From JBCCEJ01 sp039030335 (GTDB lineage Bacteria; Pseudomonadota; Gammaproteobacteria; HK1), in NCBI GenBank assembly GCA_039030335.1, contig JBCCEJ010000022.1, positions 1 through 64,000 of the forward strand: a stretch of 64,000 bases of DNA, read 5' to 3'. Positions 1 to 7,589 of this stretch are shown in pieces. The notes under the pieces were generated by a model. It saw only the letters and a list, made by a program, of their open reading frames with translations. It did no database searches and was not told where the DNA came from. The translations under genes and the position numbers were made by a program. Positions within the stretch are counted from its first letter, which is position 1, and each line of letters opens with the position of its first letter.

Positions 1-2
1 CG

Positions 3-554
3 TTGAACGCTCTACGCAGCCTCGAAGCTGATGGCACGATCGGCGGTCTGGCGCCCGAGATGTTGTCGTGCATGGGTGGCGTCTACTCGCAGCGCCGGGT
101 GCGCGAGGAACTGATCCCGGAGGTGCACGCACGGTTTTCCGCGCAGGGTGTAGACGCGGTACTACTGGCCCCGATGTGACCCGTGTGTCATCAGACCGTG
201 AGTCTGATCGCACGTCACCTCGAAGCTGCCGGCATCCCAACCGTTTGCATGGCAAGCGCGCTCGATATCATCGAGGCCGGGAATCCGCCGCGCGCCGCGT
301 TCAGTGACTATCCGCTCGGGCATACGTGCGGGAAAGCGTTCGACCCGGACGACCAGCTAAGTGTGGTCCGCGCGGCGCTGACGCTGCTCGATACGGCCAC
401 GACGCCCGGCGTTGTCGTCGACCTTGAGCGCCATTGGGACCAGCCCGGATGGCGGGAGAGCGCGATGAACCCGTCTGGCGGCGACACGCGCGAGCAGCGC
501 GACACGACACCGCAATATCAGTTCGAAGCAGACCGGGCTGCGGCGGAAGGCTGA
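3..554 (+). CDS. GrdB-like (seleno)protein, 3' part, with in-frame UGA read as selenocysteine
   Basis: The reading frame is open from the window edge to the stop at 552-554, apart from a TGA at 177-179. Upstream it reads ...GVDAVLLAPM, then U-P-V-C-H-Q-T, then IARHLEAAGIPTV and a conserved-looking DYPLGHTCGK stretch. This is the pattern of the glycine/sarcosine/betaine reductase selenoprotein B (GrdB/PrdB) family. From memory, homologues outside Stickland fermenters carry Cys-Pro-Val-Cys-His-Gln here, so the TGA sits at the first cysteine of a CxxC (U59-x-x-C62 in the visible 183 residues). A hairpin at 190-208 is a good SECIS. The natural start lies left of the window. No other reductase subunits (GrdA, GrdC, GrdD) are visible, and a TatD-like gene follows after 4 nt. 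The substrate is unknown; a thiol/selenol redox role is inferred from the motif. Confidence 0.8.
190..208 (+). promoter_or_regulatory. Candidate bacterial SECIS hairpin of the GrdB-like gene
   Basis: A perfect 7-bp stem (ATCAGAC / GTCTGAT) closes a 5-nt loop, CGTGA. The loop begins 17 nt after the in-frame TGA at 177-179. Bacterial SECIS elements lie inside the coding region just downstream of the UGA and carry a small apical stem-loop with a conserved G/U in the loop. Both the position and the GU in the loop fit. The sequence also codes for the in-frame protein (HQTVSLIA). Confidence 0.7.
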
Positions 555-558
555 GCGC

Positions 559-1362
559 TTGTACGTCGACGTTCACACGCATCTGACACACGAACGCTTC
601 GCGGACGATGTTGCGCCCATCGTGCGCCGCGCGGCGGATGCGGGGCTGCGTGCGATTGTCGTCAACGGCCTCGAGCCTCGGTCGAATCGCCAGATCCTCG
701 AGATGGCCGAACGCTACGACGTGGTGCGCCCGGCACTCGGCATCTATCCGATCGATGCCGCGTGCAACGTATTGCCCGAGAACTTCGAACTGGATGTCGA
801 GGTTTTCGACGTTGACGCCGAGATCGCGTTTATCGAGCAGATGGCGGGCGAGGGGCGTTTGAGCGCGATCGGAGAATGTGGCCTCGACGGCCACTGGGTC
901 GGCGAGGCTACGTTCGATGCGCAAGAGCGCGTCTTCGAAGCACTGATCGACATCGCCATGCGCCACGACTTGCCGGCGATCATCCATACGCGCAAACGCG
1001 AAGTGCGCGCCGCGGAGATCCTGCGGCACCTGGGCGCAAAAAAGGTGGACTTCCACTGCTACGGTGGCAAGGTCAAGAACGCGCTTCGCTGGGCTCGCGA
1101 AGACGGCTGGTGGTTCTCGATTCCGGCTAATTCCCGCAAGAGCGAAGCGTTCGCGAAGATGCTGAGGGAATTACCCGACGACCGGGTGTTGACCGAAACG
1201 GACGCGCCCTATCTGTCACCCGTTTCCGGCACGCGGAACGAGCCGGCCAACGTTGTGGGCACGGTCAGCCACATGGCGGAACTTCGCGGGTGGGAAGAAC
1301 AAGAGGCCGCGGAGCGGGTCTGGCGTAACTTCGAAGCGCTGTTCGGGAACGGGCTGGGATGA
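559..1362 (+). CDS. TatD-family metal-dependent hydrolase
   Basis: This 267-residue protein starts at TTG, 4 nt after the GrdB-like stop, so the two are probably co-transcribed and translationally coupled. The N-terminal VDVHTHL supplies the HxH metal site of the amidohydrolase fold. GECGLDGH, the IIHTRKRE histidine, FHCYGG and LTETDAPYL follow in TatD order. TatD proteins are cytoplasmic TIM-barrel nucleases or hydrolases. The usual Y-x-x at the start and the spacing of the C-terminal Asp look normal. The pairing with a GrdB-like selenoprotein is not explained by known TatD functions; a role on the same substrate is possible but unproven. Confidence 0.85.
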   Translation: MYVDVHTHLTHERFADDVAPIVRRAADAGLRAIVVNGLEPRSNRQILEMAERYDVVRPALGIYPIDAACNVLPENFELDVEVFDVDAEIAFIEQMAGEGRLSAIGECGLDGHWVGEATFDAQERVFEALIDIAMRHDLPAIIHTRKREVRAAEILRHLGAKKVDFHCYGGKVKNALRWAREDGWWFSIPANSRKSEAFAKMLRELPDDRVLTETDAPYLSPVSGTRNEPANVVGTVSHMAELRGWEEQEAAERVWRNFEALFGNGLG

Positions 1363-1412
1363 CAAGGCCGTTCTGCGTAGGCGCAATCAACCGGTTGGCC
1401 ACTAACGGCGAC

Positions 1413-1434
1413 CGGGCGGCCTCCGTGCCGCCCG
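1413..1434. terminator. Hairpin between convergent genes
   Basis: The arms CGGGCGGC and GCCGCCCG form an 8-bp perfect stem around a CTCCGT loop. It lies between the TatD-like gene on the plus strand and ahpF on the minus strand. There is no clear T-run, so its role as a bidirectional terminator is inferred from position. Confidence 0.45.
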
Positions 1435-1490
1435 ACGACTCACCAACTCAGGTAACCGCGACCCGCACTTTCACGCGGTAAAACCCAGCT

Positions 1491-3074
1491 TCAGGCCGCC
1501 TGCTCGGCGCCGGCTTCTGCCGGCTGATGCGTCAGCAGGTATTCGAACGCCGCAATGGAAGCTTTCGACCCTTCACCCATCGCCAGCACGATCTGCTTGT
1601 AGGGCACGGTCGTTACGTCGCCGCACGCGAAAATACCGGGCACCGAAGTCCGGCACTTGTCATCGATCTGGATTTCACCGTAAGGGTTCAGCGCCACCAG
1701 GTCTTTGACGAACTGCGAATTCGGCACCAGTCCGATCTGCACGAACACGCCCGCGAGCGGTTCGTCGTGCGTTTCTCCGGTGCCGCGATCCTGATAGCGA
1801 AGTCCGGTCACCTTGCCATCTTCGGCCGTGACTTCGGTGGTCGCGACGTTTTTGAGAATGGTGATGTTGTCCCGCAAGTCAGCCTGATCTACCAGCACCT
1901 TGTCTGCTTTCAGCTCCGGCAGGAACTCGAATACGGTGACCGACTTCACGATGCCGGCCAGATCGAGCGCGGCTTCGATGCCGGAGTTGCCGCCGCCGAT
2001 CACGGCGACGTCCTTACCTTTGAAGAACGGGCCGTCGCAATGCGGGCAGTAAGCGACGCCATTGCCAATATTCTCTTTCTCGCCGGGCACGCCAAGTTCA
2101 CGCCAGCGTGCACCGGTTGCGATGACGATCGAGCGCGTCTCGATCACCTCGCCCGTCGAAAGCGTCAGTGACTTGATATCGCCATCAGTCACATCGACGA
2201 CGCGCAGGTGTTCTTTCAGCGTGACGTCGTAGTCGTTCAGGTGCTGCATCAGGCCCCCGACCACTTCGGGGCCGGTCGTCTTCGGAATGGAGATTAGATT
2301 CTCGATCCCGAGTGTGTCTTTCACCTGCCCACCGAAGCGCTCGGCGATCAGTGTGACCTTGAGACCTTTGCGAGCCGTGTAGATCGCCGCGCTGACGCCG
2401 GCCGGACCGCCGCCGACCACCGTGACATCCTGCAAAGGGAGCGATGGGGTGCTCTGCGGTTTTGCAATTTCGGGCCTCCGCTCGATCAGCTTGTCGATGA
2501 GCTGCGCCGCATCGACCTTGCCGTTCGCGAACAGTTCCCCGTTCAGGTAGACACTCGGCACGCCCTGGATGTCGCGCGCTTCGATGAGTTCTGGGTACAG
2601 GCCCCCGTCGAGCATCTCGGATTTGATCGACGGATTCAGCAGCGCAAACTGATTGAGCGCTTGCACGACATCCGGACAGTTGTGGCAGCTGAGACTGATG
2701 AACGTTTCGAAATGTAACGGCTCATCGACATTAGCGACGAGTTCGCGCAAACCGTGCTCGAGCTTCATGTCTGTACCTGACGCGTGCAGCACCGCCAGGA
2801 TCAGAGAGTTGAATTCGTGTCCGCCGGGGATGCCGGAAAAACGCACGCCCGTATCCACGCCGTCGGCCTCCAGCGCAAACGATACCGGGCTTCTCAGCTC
2901 GTCGTCGTCGCGCTCCTCCAGCGACAGCCGAGGGCTCGCGGAACTCAGTTTCGTCAGGAAGTCGACCAGCTCAGCGCGTTTCGGATGTTCGCCCGTTTGC
3001 AGCACGAATGTAACGTCGGCCTGCATCGAATCGGTGTAGCCTTTGACGGCCTGCAACAGTGCATCTGTGATCAC
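1491..3074 (-). CDS. ahpF: Alkyl hydroperoxide reductase subunit F
   Basis: AhpF is a cytoplasmic flavoprotein that passes electrons from NADH to AhpC. The 527-residue protein has the family's normal length and layout. A tandem thioredoxin-like N-terminal domain carries the CHNC dithiol (C130/C133). An FAD-binding segment follows (VVGGGPAG near 219-226), then the second redox pair CPHC (C343/C346), an NADH-binding GGGNSG, and the terminal FACGDVTTVP. All four catalytic cysteines are ordinary Cys codons. It lies 101 nt downstream of ahpC on the same strand, so the two form the usual ahpCF unit under OxyR control. Confidence 0.97.
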   Translation of the reverse strand: MITDALLQAVKGYTDSMQADVTFVLQTGEHPKRAELVDFLTKLSSASPRLSLEERDDDELRSPVSFALEADGVDTGVRFSGIPGGHEFNSLILAVLHASGTDMKLEHGLRELVANVDEPLHFETFISLSCHNCPDVVQALNQFALLNPSIKSEMLDGGLYPELIEARDIQGVPSVYLNGELFANGKVDAAQLIDKLIERRPEIAKPQSTPSLPLQDVTVVGGGPAGVSAAIYTARKGLKVTLIAERFGGQVKDTLGIENLISIPKTTGPEVVGGLMQHLNDYDVTLKEHLRVVDVTDGDIKSLTLSTGEVIETRSIVIATGARWRELGVPGEKENIGNGVAYCPHCDGPFFKGKDVAVIGGGNSGIEAALDLAGIVKSVTVFEFLPELKADKVLVDQADLRDNITILKNVATTEVTAEDGKVTGLRYQDRGTGETHDEPLAGVFVQIGLVPNSQFVKDLVALNPYGEIQIDDKCRTSVPGIFACGDVTTVPYKQIVLAMGEGSKASIAAFEYLLTHQPAEAGAEQAA

Positions 3075-3175
3075 GGTTCGACTCCCACTAGCGGTTCGGT
3101 CATTGTCGTTTCAGGTCGAAGCCCGCGGCGGGACATGCCCGCCGCAGGCCGCCAGGCGTCGACGGTCTGGAAGAA

Positions 3176-3739
3176 TCAGATCTTGCCAACCAGGTCGAGC
3201 GACGGCGCCAGGGTCTCTTCGCCTTCTTTCCAGGCCGCCGGGCACACTTCGCCCGGATGCGCTGCAACGTACTGCGCGGCTTTGACCTTATTCATCAGGT
3301 ACGACGCGTCACGGCCAATGCCTTCCGCCGTGATTTCCATCGCCTGCACGATGCCGTCAGGGTCGACCAGGAACGTCGCACGGTCAGCGAGACCCATCGA
3401 TTCGCGCATGCAGTCAAATGCCCGTGTCATGGCGCCGGTCGGGTCAGCCAGCATCGTGTACTTGATCTTGTTGATCGTTTCCGACGAATCGTGCCACGCC
3501 TTGTGAGTGAAGTGCGTGTCGGTGGATACCGAATAGACTTCGACGTTGCGGCCTTGAAGTTCTTCGTAGTAGTCGGCCAGATCGCCGAGTTCGGTAGGAC
3601 ACACGAACGTGAAGTCGGCCGGGTAGAAGAAGAAAATCGCCCATTTGCCTAGGACGTCAGCATCGCTGACCTCGAGGAATTCGCCGTCGCGGTAGGCGTT
3701 CACGCTGAACGAAGGGATGTGCTGGTTGATGAGTGCCAT
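3176..3739 (-). CDS. ahpC: Alkyl hydroperoxide reductase subunit C (2-Cys peroxiredoxin)
   Basis: AhpC reduces H2O2, organic peroxides and peroxynitrite and is recycled by AhpF. I chose the ATG at 3739, giving 187 residues starting MALINQHIPSF, because this matches the family N terminus; the frame stays open 29 codons further upstream. The peroxidatic Cys47 sits in FTFVCPTEL and the resolving Cys in HPGEVCPAAW. The gene diverges from oxyR across a 165-bp AT-rich region, a classical arrangement for OxyR-regulated ahpC. Confidence 0.97.
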   Translation of the reverse strand: MALINQHIPSFSVNAYRDGEFLEVSDADVLGKWAIFFFYPADFTFVCPTELGDLADYYEELQGRNVEVYSVSTDTHFTHKAWHDSSETINKIKYTMLADPTGAMTRAFDCMRESMGLADRATFLVDPDGIVQAMEITAEGIGRDASYLMNKVKAAQYVAAHPGEVCPAAWKEGEETLAPSLDLVGKI

Positions 3740-3857
3740 GTCTACAAATCCGGAAATGATGGTAAGGAGGTAAATTCTCGACCGCGCGAGATGCGCGAGC
3801 CCCACTAACGTAAGGCTGGCGGCCACACATCAAAAATTCGCAATTTAGAACTCCATA

Positions 3858-3872
3858 TTCTATAAAATAGAA
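3858..3872. promoter_or_regulatory. Candidate OxyR operator between ahpC and oxyR
   Basis: The inverted repeat TTCTAT-N3-ATAGAA is flanked at 3881-3884 by a further CTAT. The OxyR consensus is built from four ATAG/CTAT elements with about one helical turn between them. Here ATAG and CTAT elements recur at roughly 21-22 bp intervals, but the half-site gaps are not the canonical N7. The surrounding stretch is strikingly AT-rich compared with the rest of the window. Confidence 0.4.
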
Positions 3873-3904
3873 CGTAACGTCTATAACCATCCAATAATCG
3901 GGAT

Positions 3905-4807
3905 ATGATCTCGTTCAAGCAGATTACCTATGCCCTGGCTGTGGAGCGGCATCTGCATTTCAGGCGTGCCGCCGAAGAGTGCTCGATTTCGCAGTCTGCG
4001 CTGAGTACCGCGCTCTCGGAGATGGAAAAGCAGCTCGGCTTTCAAGTCTTCGAGCGAGACAACAAGAAAGTCCTGGTGACCGCAATGGGTCAGCAGGTTC
4101 TGGACAAAGCTCGCTCGATCAAAGTGCAGATGGACGATCTGCATCGGCTCGCGGATGCTCACCGCCGCCCGCTCAGCACGCCCATGTCGATCGGGTTCAT
4201 TCCGACCATCGGGCCGTTCCTGCTGCCCGTCGTACTACCGGAGCTGCAGTCCGGGTATCCCGATCTGGAACTCAGCGTGTCGGAAGAACGGTCTCACCTG
4301 CTCGTGGAGGCGGTGCGCAACGGCACGCTGGACGCTGCTGTTATCGCGCTCCCGTACCGCGTCGACGGGTTGCTCACGTTCAAGTTCTGGGAGGAGAACT
4401 TCCACTGGGTTACCCATCTGGGAGATTCGAAGGGAGACTACGACCGGATCGGTGCGGACGATATCGAGAGCGCCCGGCTGATGCTGCTAAAGGAAGGCCA
4501 TTGCCTGAAGGATCATGCCCTCGCCGTATGCAAGTTGACGGATGTGGCGCCACACAGTCTCGGCGCTACGTCTCTCGCGACGTTGGTGCAGCTGGTCGCT
4601 GGTTCGATCGGGTCGACCCTGGTTCCGCAGATGGCGTTGGAGCCGCTCATCGAAGTAAATCCGAAGGTCACCAGCGTGCCGCTGTCCGAGCCTGGTCCGC
4701 ATCGCGAAATCGCCTTCATCGTGAGGCCGAACTATCCGTCGCTGCGTAACATCGAGCTGCTGATGGAGCTTTTCGGCGCGACGCTGCGCGAGCGTTTCCC
4801 GGGGTAG
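3905..4807 (+). CDS. oxyR: Hydrogen-peroxide-sensing LysR-type regulator OxyR
   Basis: The protein has 300 residues: an N-terminal winged helix-turn-helix (residues 1-60, with the SISQSALSTALSEMEKQLG recognition segment) and a LysR substrate-binding domain. The OxyR signature is present: Cys200 and Cys209 lie in GHCLKDHALAVC, equivalent to the E. coli Cys199/Cys208 pair that forms a disulfide on peroxide exposure. Divergent transcription from ahpC with a shared AT-rich region supports direct control of ahpCF. No strong Shine-Dalgarno precedes the ATG. Confidence 0.96.
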   Translation: MISFKQITYALAVERHLHFRRAAEECSISQSALSTALSEMEKQLGFQVFERDNKKVLVTAMGQQVLDKARSIKVQMDDLHRLADAHRRPLSTPMSIGFIPTIGPFLLPVVLPELQSGYPDLELSVSEERSHLLVEAVRNGTLDAAVIALPYRVDGLLTFKFWEENFHWVTHLGDSKGDYDRIGADDIESARLMLLKEGHCLKDHALAVCKLTDVAPHSLGATSLATLVQLVAGSIGSTLVPQMALEPLIEVNPKVTSVPLSEPGPHREIAFIVRPNYPSLRNIELLMELFGATLRERFPG

Positions 4808-4890
4808 TGCCCGGGGATGGCGCCGCGGCCGTATGGCAGGCATACCGTCCGCACCACTGACCGGCTGGCGTCAACGCGTTGGCAGCACCT

Positions 4891-5622
4891 CTATCGGCCG
4901 ATGAACTCTGTAGCGCCGGTAAATCGACGAGTCTTGCCCGCATCAACAAAGTCCTGAAACCCGTCGGGCTGAATGATGTCCCAAAACGCTGTGCGGGCGG
5001 CGGCGTCCGGGAAGTAGAGCTCCGCCATGCCCGCATATGGCGCATGTTCCAGGTCGGTGCTGAGACTGACGACATAGCGAAGACCACCCACCTGTTCCAG
5101 GCATTGCATGACGTTCGTTACGTGCGCGCCGAGCCAGTGAGCGAACATGTCGTCCAGATCGACGCCCGGACGTGCGGCGACGAGTGATGTCTGCTTCAAA
5201 AAGCCGCTGCGACTGCACGGGTACGGTGCATCGAGCGTGAGTGGCTCTACCGGCAACGAACCCTCAACGGCGATCCACTCCTGCGTGGCCCATGGCCAGT
5301 AGGGTTCAACCTTCTCGTGAAAGCTGTCCGTTGGAACGACTCCGCTCGCCGTTGCGGGGCGCGGCGTCGGCGCATCGAACCATAGCTGTGCGACACCATC
5401 CCACGCGTGCTCGTCGCCGTCGTGCGCATCGAATAGTGAGACCAGGTAGTGCCTGAAGAACGGCTCTTGCGCTGCCTCTTGACGATCGTTTCGTTCCATG
5501 ACGCGCGGCATGTGGTTCGCGAACCAGTGTGCGACCAGCTGCTCGCGGGTGGTCGCGGCCTTGCGCTTGATGAGGAACTGCATCTTGGCGCCTTCCGATT
5601 TGCGTGCTTCGGTTTTGATCAT
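4891..5622 (-). CDS. EthD-domain protein
   Basis: I start at the ATG at 5622 because AAGGAGA precedes it with good spacing, giving 243 residues. The protein looks like two tandem EthD/ferredoxin-like (dimeric alpha-beta barrel) units. Each has an H-x-x-x-H-region signature: LVAHWFANHMPRV near residue 30 and MFAHWLGAHVTNVM near residue 155. Each unit ends in a hydrophobic strand with FW or YF residues. EthD proteins are small cytosolic proteins, often beside ring-cleaving or oxidative catabolic genes, and their biochemical role is poorly defined. The next gene upstream on the same strand is a carboxymuconolactone-decarboxylase-like protein, which fits an accessory catabolic pair. The substrate cannot be named. 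Confidence 0.65.
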   Translation of the reverse strand: MIKTEARKSEGAKMQFLIKRKAATTREQLVAHWFANHMPRVMERNDRQEAAQEPFFRHYLVSLFDAHDGDEHAWDGVAQLWFDAPTPRPATASGVVPTDSFHEKVEPYWPWATQEWIAVEGSLPVEPLTLDAPYPCSRSGFLKQTSLVAARPGVDLDDMFAHWLGAHVTNVMQCLEQVGGLRYVVSLSTDLEHAPYAGMAELYFPDAAARTAFWDIIQPDGFQDFVDAGKTRRFTGATEFIGR

Positions 5623-5967
5623 CGTGTGGTCTCCTTGCAGGTCGGAGCGTTTCGAAGGGCCGCATGGGCAAGCGCTCTCGTTTAGAGATGGGGTACCGGG
5701 CACGGCGCGACGTGGTCCTCCGGGGTCGCGACCGCGAGACTGGATGGCTGTCCGGTCACTGGTTCTGTGGCGCCCGCGAAGGCGCTGCCCAGCGTGGCCG
5801 AAGCCGAGGGTATCGCGTTGCGCGCGCCTTCGCATGCGAGTGGGTCACCCGTCGCATGCGAATCGACGGGCTTCGCCCGACCACAGGCACGGCGGGTATG
5901 CAGCCCGAGTTCGCGAGTCGAACGCCGGCACGCGAAGCGAAACCCGGGAGACGGCCGACGCCAGGCA
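5623..5967. other. Non-coding stretch with two tandem 10-bp palindromes
   Basis: I see no convincing gene here. It contains two identical palindromes TCGCATGCGA at 5830-5839 and 5852-5861, whose starts are 22 bp apart (about two helical turns). A GGGC/GCCC hairpin follows at about 5867-5879. This geometry suits an operator for a dimeric repressor acting on the EthD gene that starts at 5622 on the minus strand. Confidence 0.35.
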
Positions 5968-6507
5968 CTACAGAGTTTCGTGGGTCGGATCTGGCTCCAA
6001 CTCTGCCGCGTTCACGGTCATCGCCAGCATTGCGTAGTATCCGATGCAGGTCGTCAACTGCACGTACCGGTCTGGCCCCAGCCGCTCCAGAACGGGACGG
6101 GCGGTGGCGTCATCGACCCGGTTCGTGCACAGGAGCTCGCGGGTAAACTCGATGATCTGGAGGTCCTCCCGCGCAATGCCGTCACGGCGGCCATCTCGAA
6201 TCGCGTCGATGGTCTGACGTGGGACGCCCCGTTCGGCACCGATGACTCCCTGGATACCCCAGACGTATTGAGCCTCGAAGTGACGGCCTACCACCAGCGC
6301 GGCCAGCGTTCTGATGCGGAGTTCCAGGCTGCCCTCCCAACGCACCAGTGTGCCGAGGTGTGCAACGCGCTGCGCCCACTCGGGTGCATGCATCCACACC
6401 GAGAATGGCCCGTCGAGCGACTTGCGCGTATCGACGATTTCTTCGGCGATGCGACGGGCGGAGCCGTTCAGTTCGTCGGGTGTTTTGATAATTGGCAGGC
6501 GAGCCAC
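5968..6507 (-). CDS. Carboxymuconolactone-decarboxylase/AhpD-like family protein
   Basis: This 179-residue protein has the all-helical CMD fold signature: LVRWEGSLELRIRTLAALVVGRHFEAQYVW (the helix with the conserved E-x-x-x-H type pattern) and a C-terminal TCIGYYAMLAMTVNAAELE. The CxxC pair of true AhpD peroxidases is absent, so peroxidase activity is unlikely. Members of this subgroup often sit in aromatic or lactone catabolic clusters. The neighbouring EthD-type gene downstream fits that, but no pathway is evident. Confidence 0.75.
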   Translation of the reverse strand: MARLPIIKTPDELNGSARRIAEEIVDTRKSLDGPFSVWMHAPEWAQRVAHLGTLVRWEGSLELRIRTLAALVVGRHFEAQYVWGIQGVIGAERGVPRQTIDAIRDGRRDGIAREDLQIIEFTRELLCTNRVDDATARPVLERLGPDRYVQLTTCIGYYAMLAMTVNAAELEPDPTHETL

Positions 6508-7014
6508 GGGCGTACCACCTAAGTTGAAACTAAATCACGGAGCATACAGGTGGAGGCCGTCAACACCACCGCGGCGCCTCCATACGTGCAACTCGCTGCG
6601 ACGAGACTGTTGCTCGCCAACTCAATCGCACCGAAAATACCGTTCCGGAGTTCAAACGCCGGGGTGTCGCGGGTTTGCCGCGGCCACGTGGGCGTGAAAT
6701 TTGCCCGGGTGGATTCGGGAAGGCGCGAGAGCCTGCCGCTCGAGCTCGCCCACGGCCGCGGGACAGCCGGAGTCTGATGCCTGCTGCCACGCAGATGCCG
6801 GACGCAGGGAGAAGAGCCTTAATCCGGCGCAACTGGAGCGTGAGAACCCGCGACCCATTCACGCGACACCCGCGTGCCGCACCCAGGTGGACAAACTGGA
6901 CCGGCGAGGCCGAGAACGCGGACCTCGCAACGTTTGGGGCGGGCACATTTCCGGATGAAACCTGCCGGGCGAACTGCGACTCCGGCGCCGCCAATGCTAG
7001 ACGACTCAACCACT
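6508..7014. other. Intergenic stretch without a recognisable gene
   Basis: This region separates a minus-strand CMD-like gene from the plus-strand SxtJ cassette and must hold both promoters. The segment 6519-6557 is bounded by CCACCT and AGGTGG inverted ends around an AT-rich core, and could hold the CMD promoter/operator. The open frames here are overlapping GC-driven frames with arginine-rich translations and no family resemblance. Confidence 0.4.
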
Positions 7015-7419
7015 ATGTCAGAACTCAAATCCAACACGACTGTTGAAGTGGGATCCGAGCGGGGTTTCGGATTGGTATTCGCGGTCGTCTTCCTGATCGT
7101 GGCTCTCTGGCCGTTGTTCCACGGCGCGAGTCCCAGGGTCTGGGCATTCGCCATCGCAGCGGCCTTCGCGGTGCTGGCATTCGCATTTCCCCGGTCTCTG
7201 GCCGTGCCGAATCGGCTCTGGCACAAGTTTGGTCTTCTACTGGGCGCGATCGTCGCGCCGATCGTCATGGCTCTGGTTTATCTGACCACGTTCATCCCGA
7301 TCGGGATTGCGCTGGCGCTGTTCAAAAAAGACCTGCTGCGTCTGAAGCTGGACCCGGAATGCGAGACCTATTGGATCGAGCGCAAGGACCCGCCGCAGAG
7401 CATGAAGAATCAATTCTGA
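7015..7419 (+). CDS. SxtJ-family membrane protein
   Basis: This 134-residue protein has three or four hydrophobic segments (residues about 20-35, 45-65 and 70-100). It ends in a short cytosolic tail, LKLDPECETYWIERKDPPQSMKNQF. Small SxtJ-type proteins of this kind regularly precede NodU/SxtI-type carbamoyltransferases, and that is the arrangement here. The ATG at 7015 is chosen because the family starts just before the first membrane segment. Function is unknown; association with a carbamoylated product or its export is only inferred from gene neighbourhood. Confidence 0.75.
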   Translation: MSELKSNTTVEVGSERGFGLVFAVVFLIVALWPLFHGASPRVWAFAIAAAFAVLAFAFPRSLAVPNRLWHKFGLLLGAIVAPIVMALVYLTTFIPIGIALALFKKDLLRLKLDPECETYWIERKDPPQSMKNQF

Positions 7420-7435
7420 TGTCGGGAAGCTGACC

Positions 7436-7585
7436 ATGACCTTTATCGCAGAACTTTGGCAATTCATGAAAGTCCGGAAGAAGTTCTGGTTGCTTCCGAT
7501 CATCCTGGTCCTCGGGCTCTTCGGATTTCTGATCGTGCTGACACAAGGCTCTGCAGTCGCACCGTTCATCTACACTCTGTTCTGA
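7436..7585 (+). CDS. DUF5989-like small membrane protein
   Basis: The sequence runs MTFIAELWQFMKVRKKFWLL, followed by a single hydrophobic helix and a short tail ending FIYTLF. At 49 codons it is easily missed by gene callers. It lies 16 nt after the SxtJ-like stop and 4 nt before the carbamoyltransferase start, so it is part of the same operon. The W-x-F-M-x-x-R-K-K-x-W-L-x-P pattern is typical of the tiny DUF5989 proteins found next to carbamoyltransferases. Biochemical role unknown. Confidence 0.75.
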   Translation: MTFIAELWQFMKVRKKFWLLPIILVLGLFGFLIVLTQGSAVAPFIYTLF

Positions 7586-7589
7586 CCGC

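Noticed and set aside
177..179. TGA at 177-179 as a real stop or pseudogene lesion
   Set aside because: The downstream frame keeps family-like sequence for 124 codons, a perfect SECIS-like hairpin follows, and a second unrelated gene shows the same pattern at a redox-motif position.
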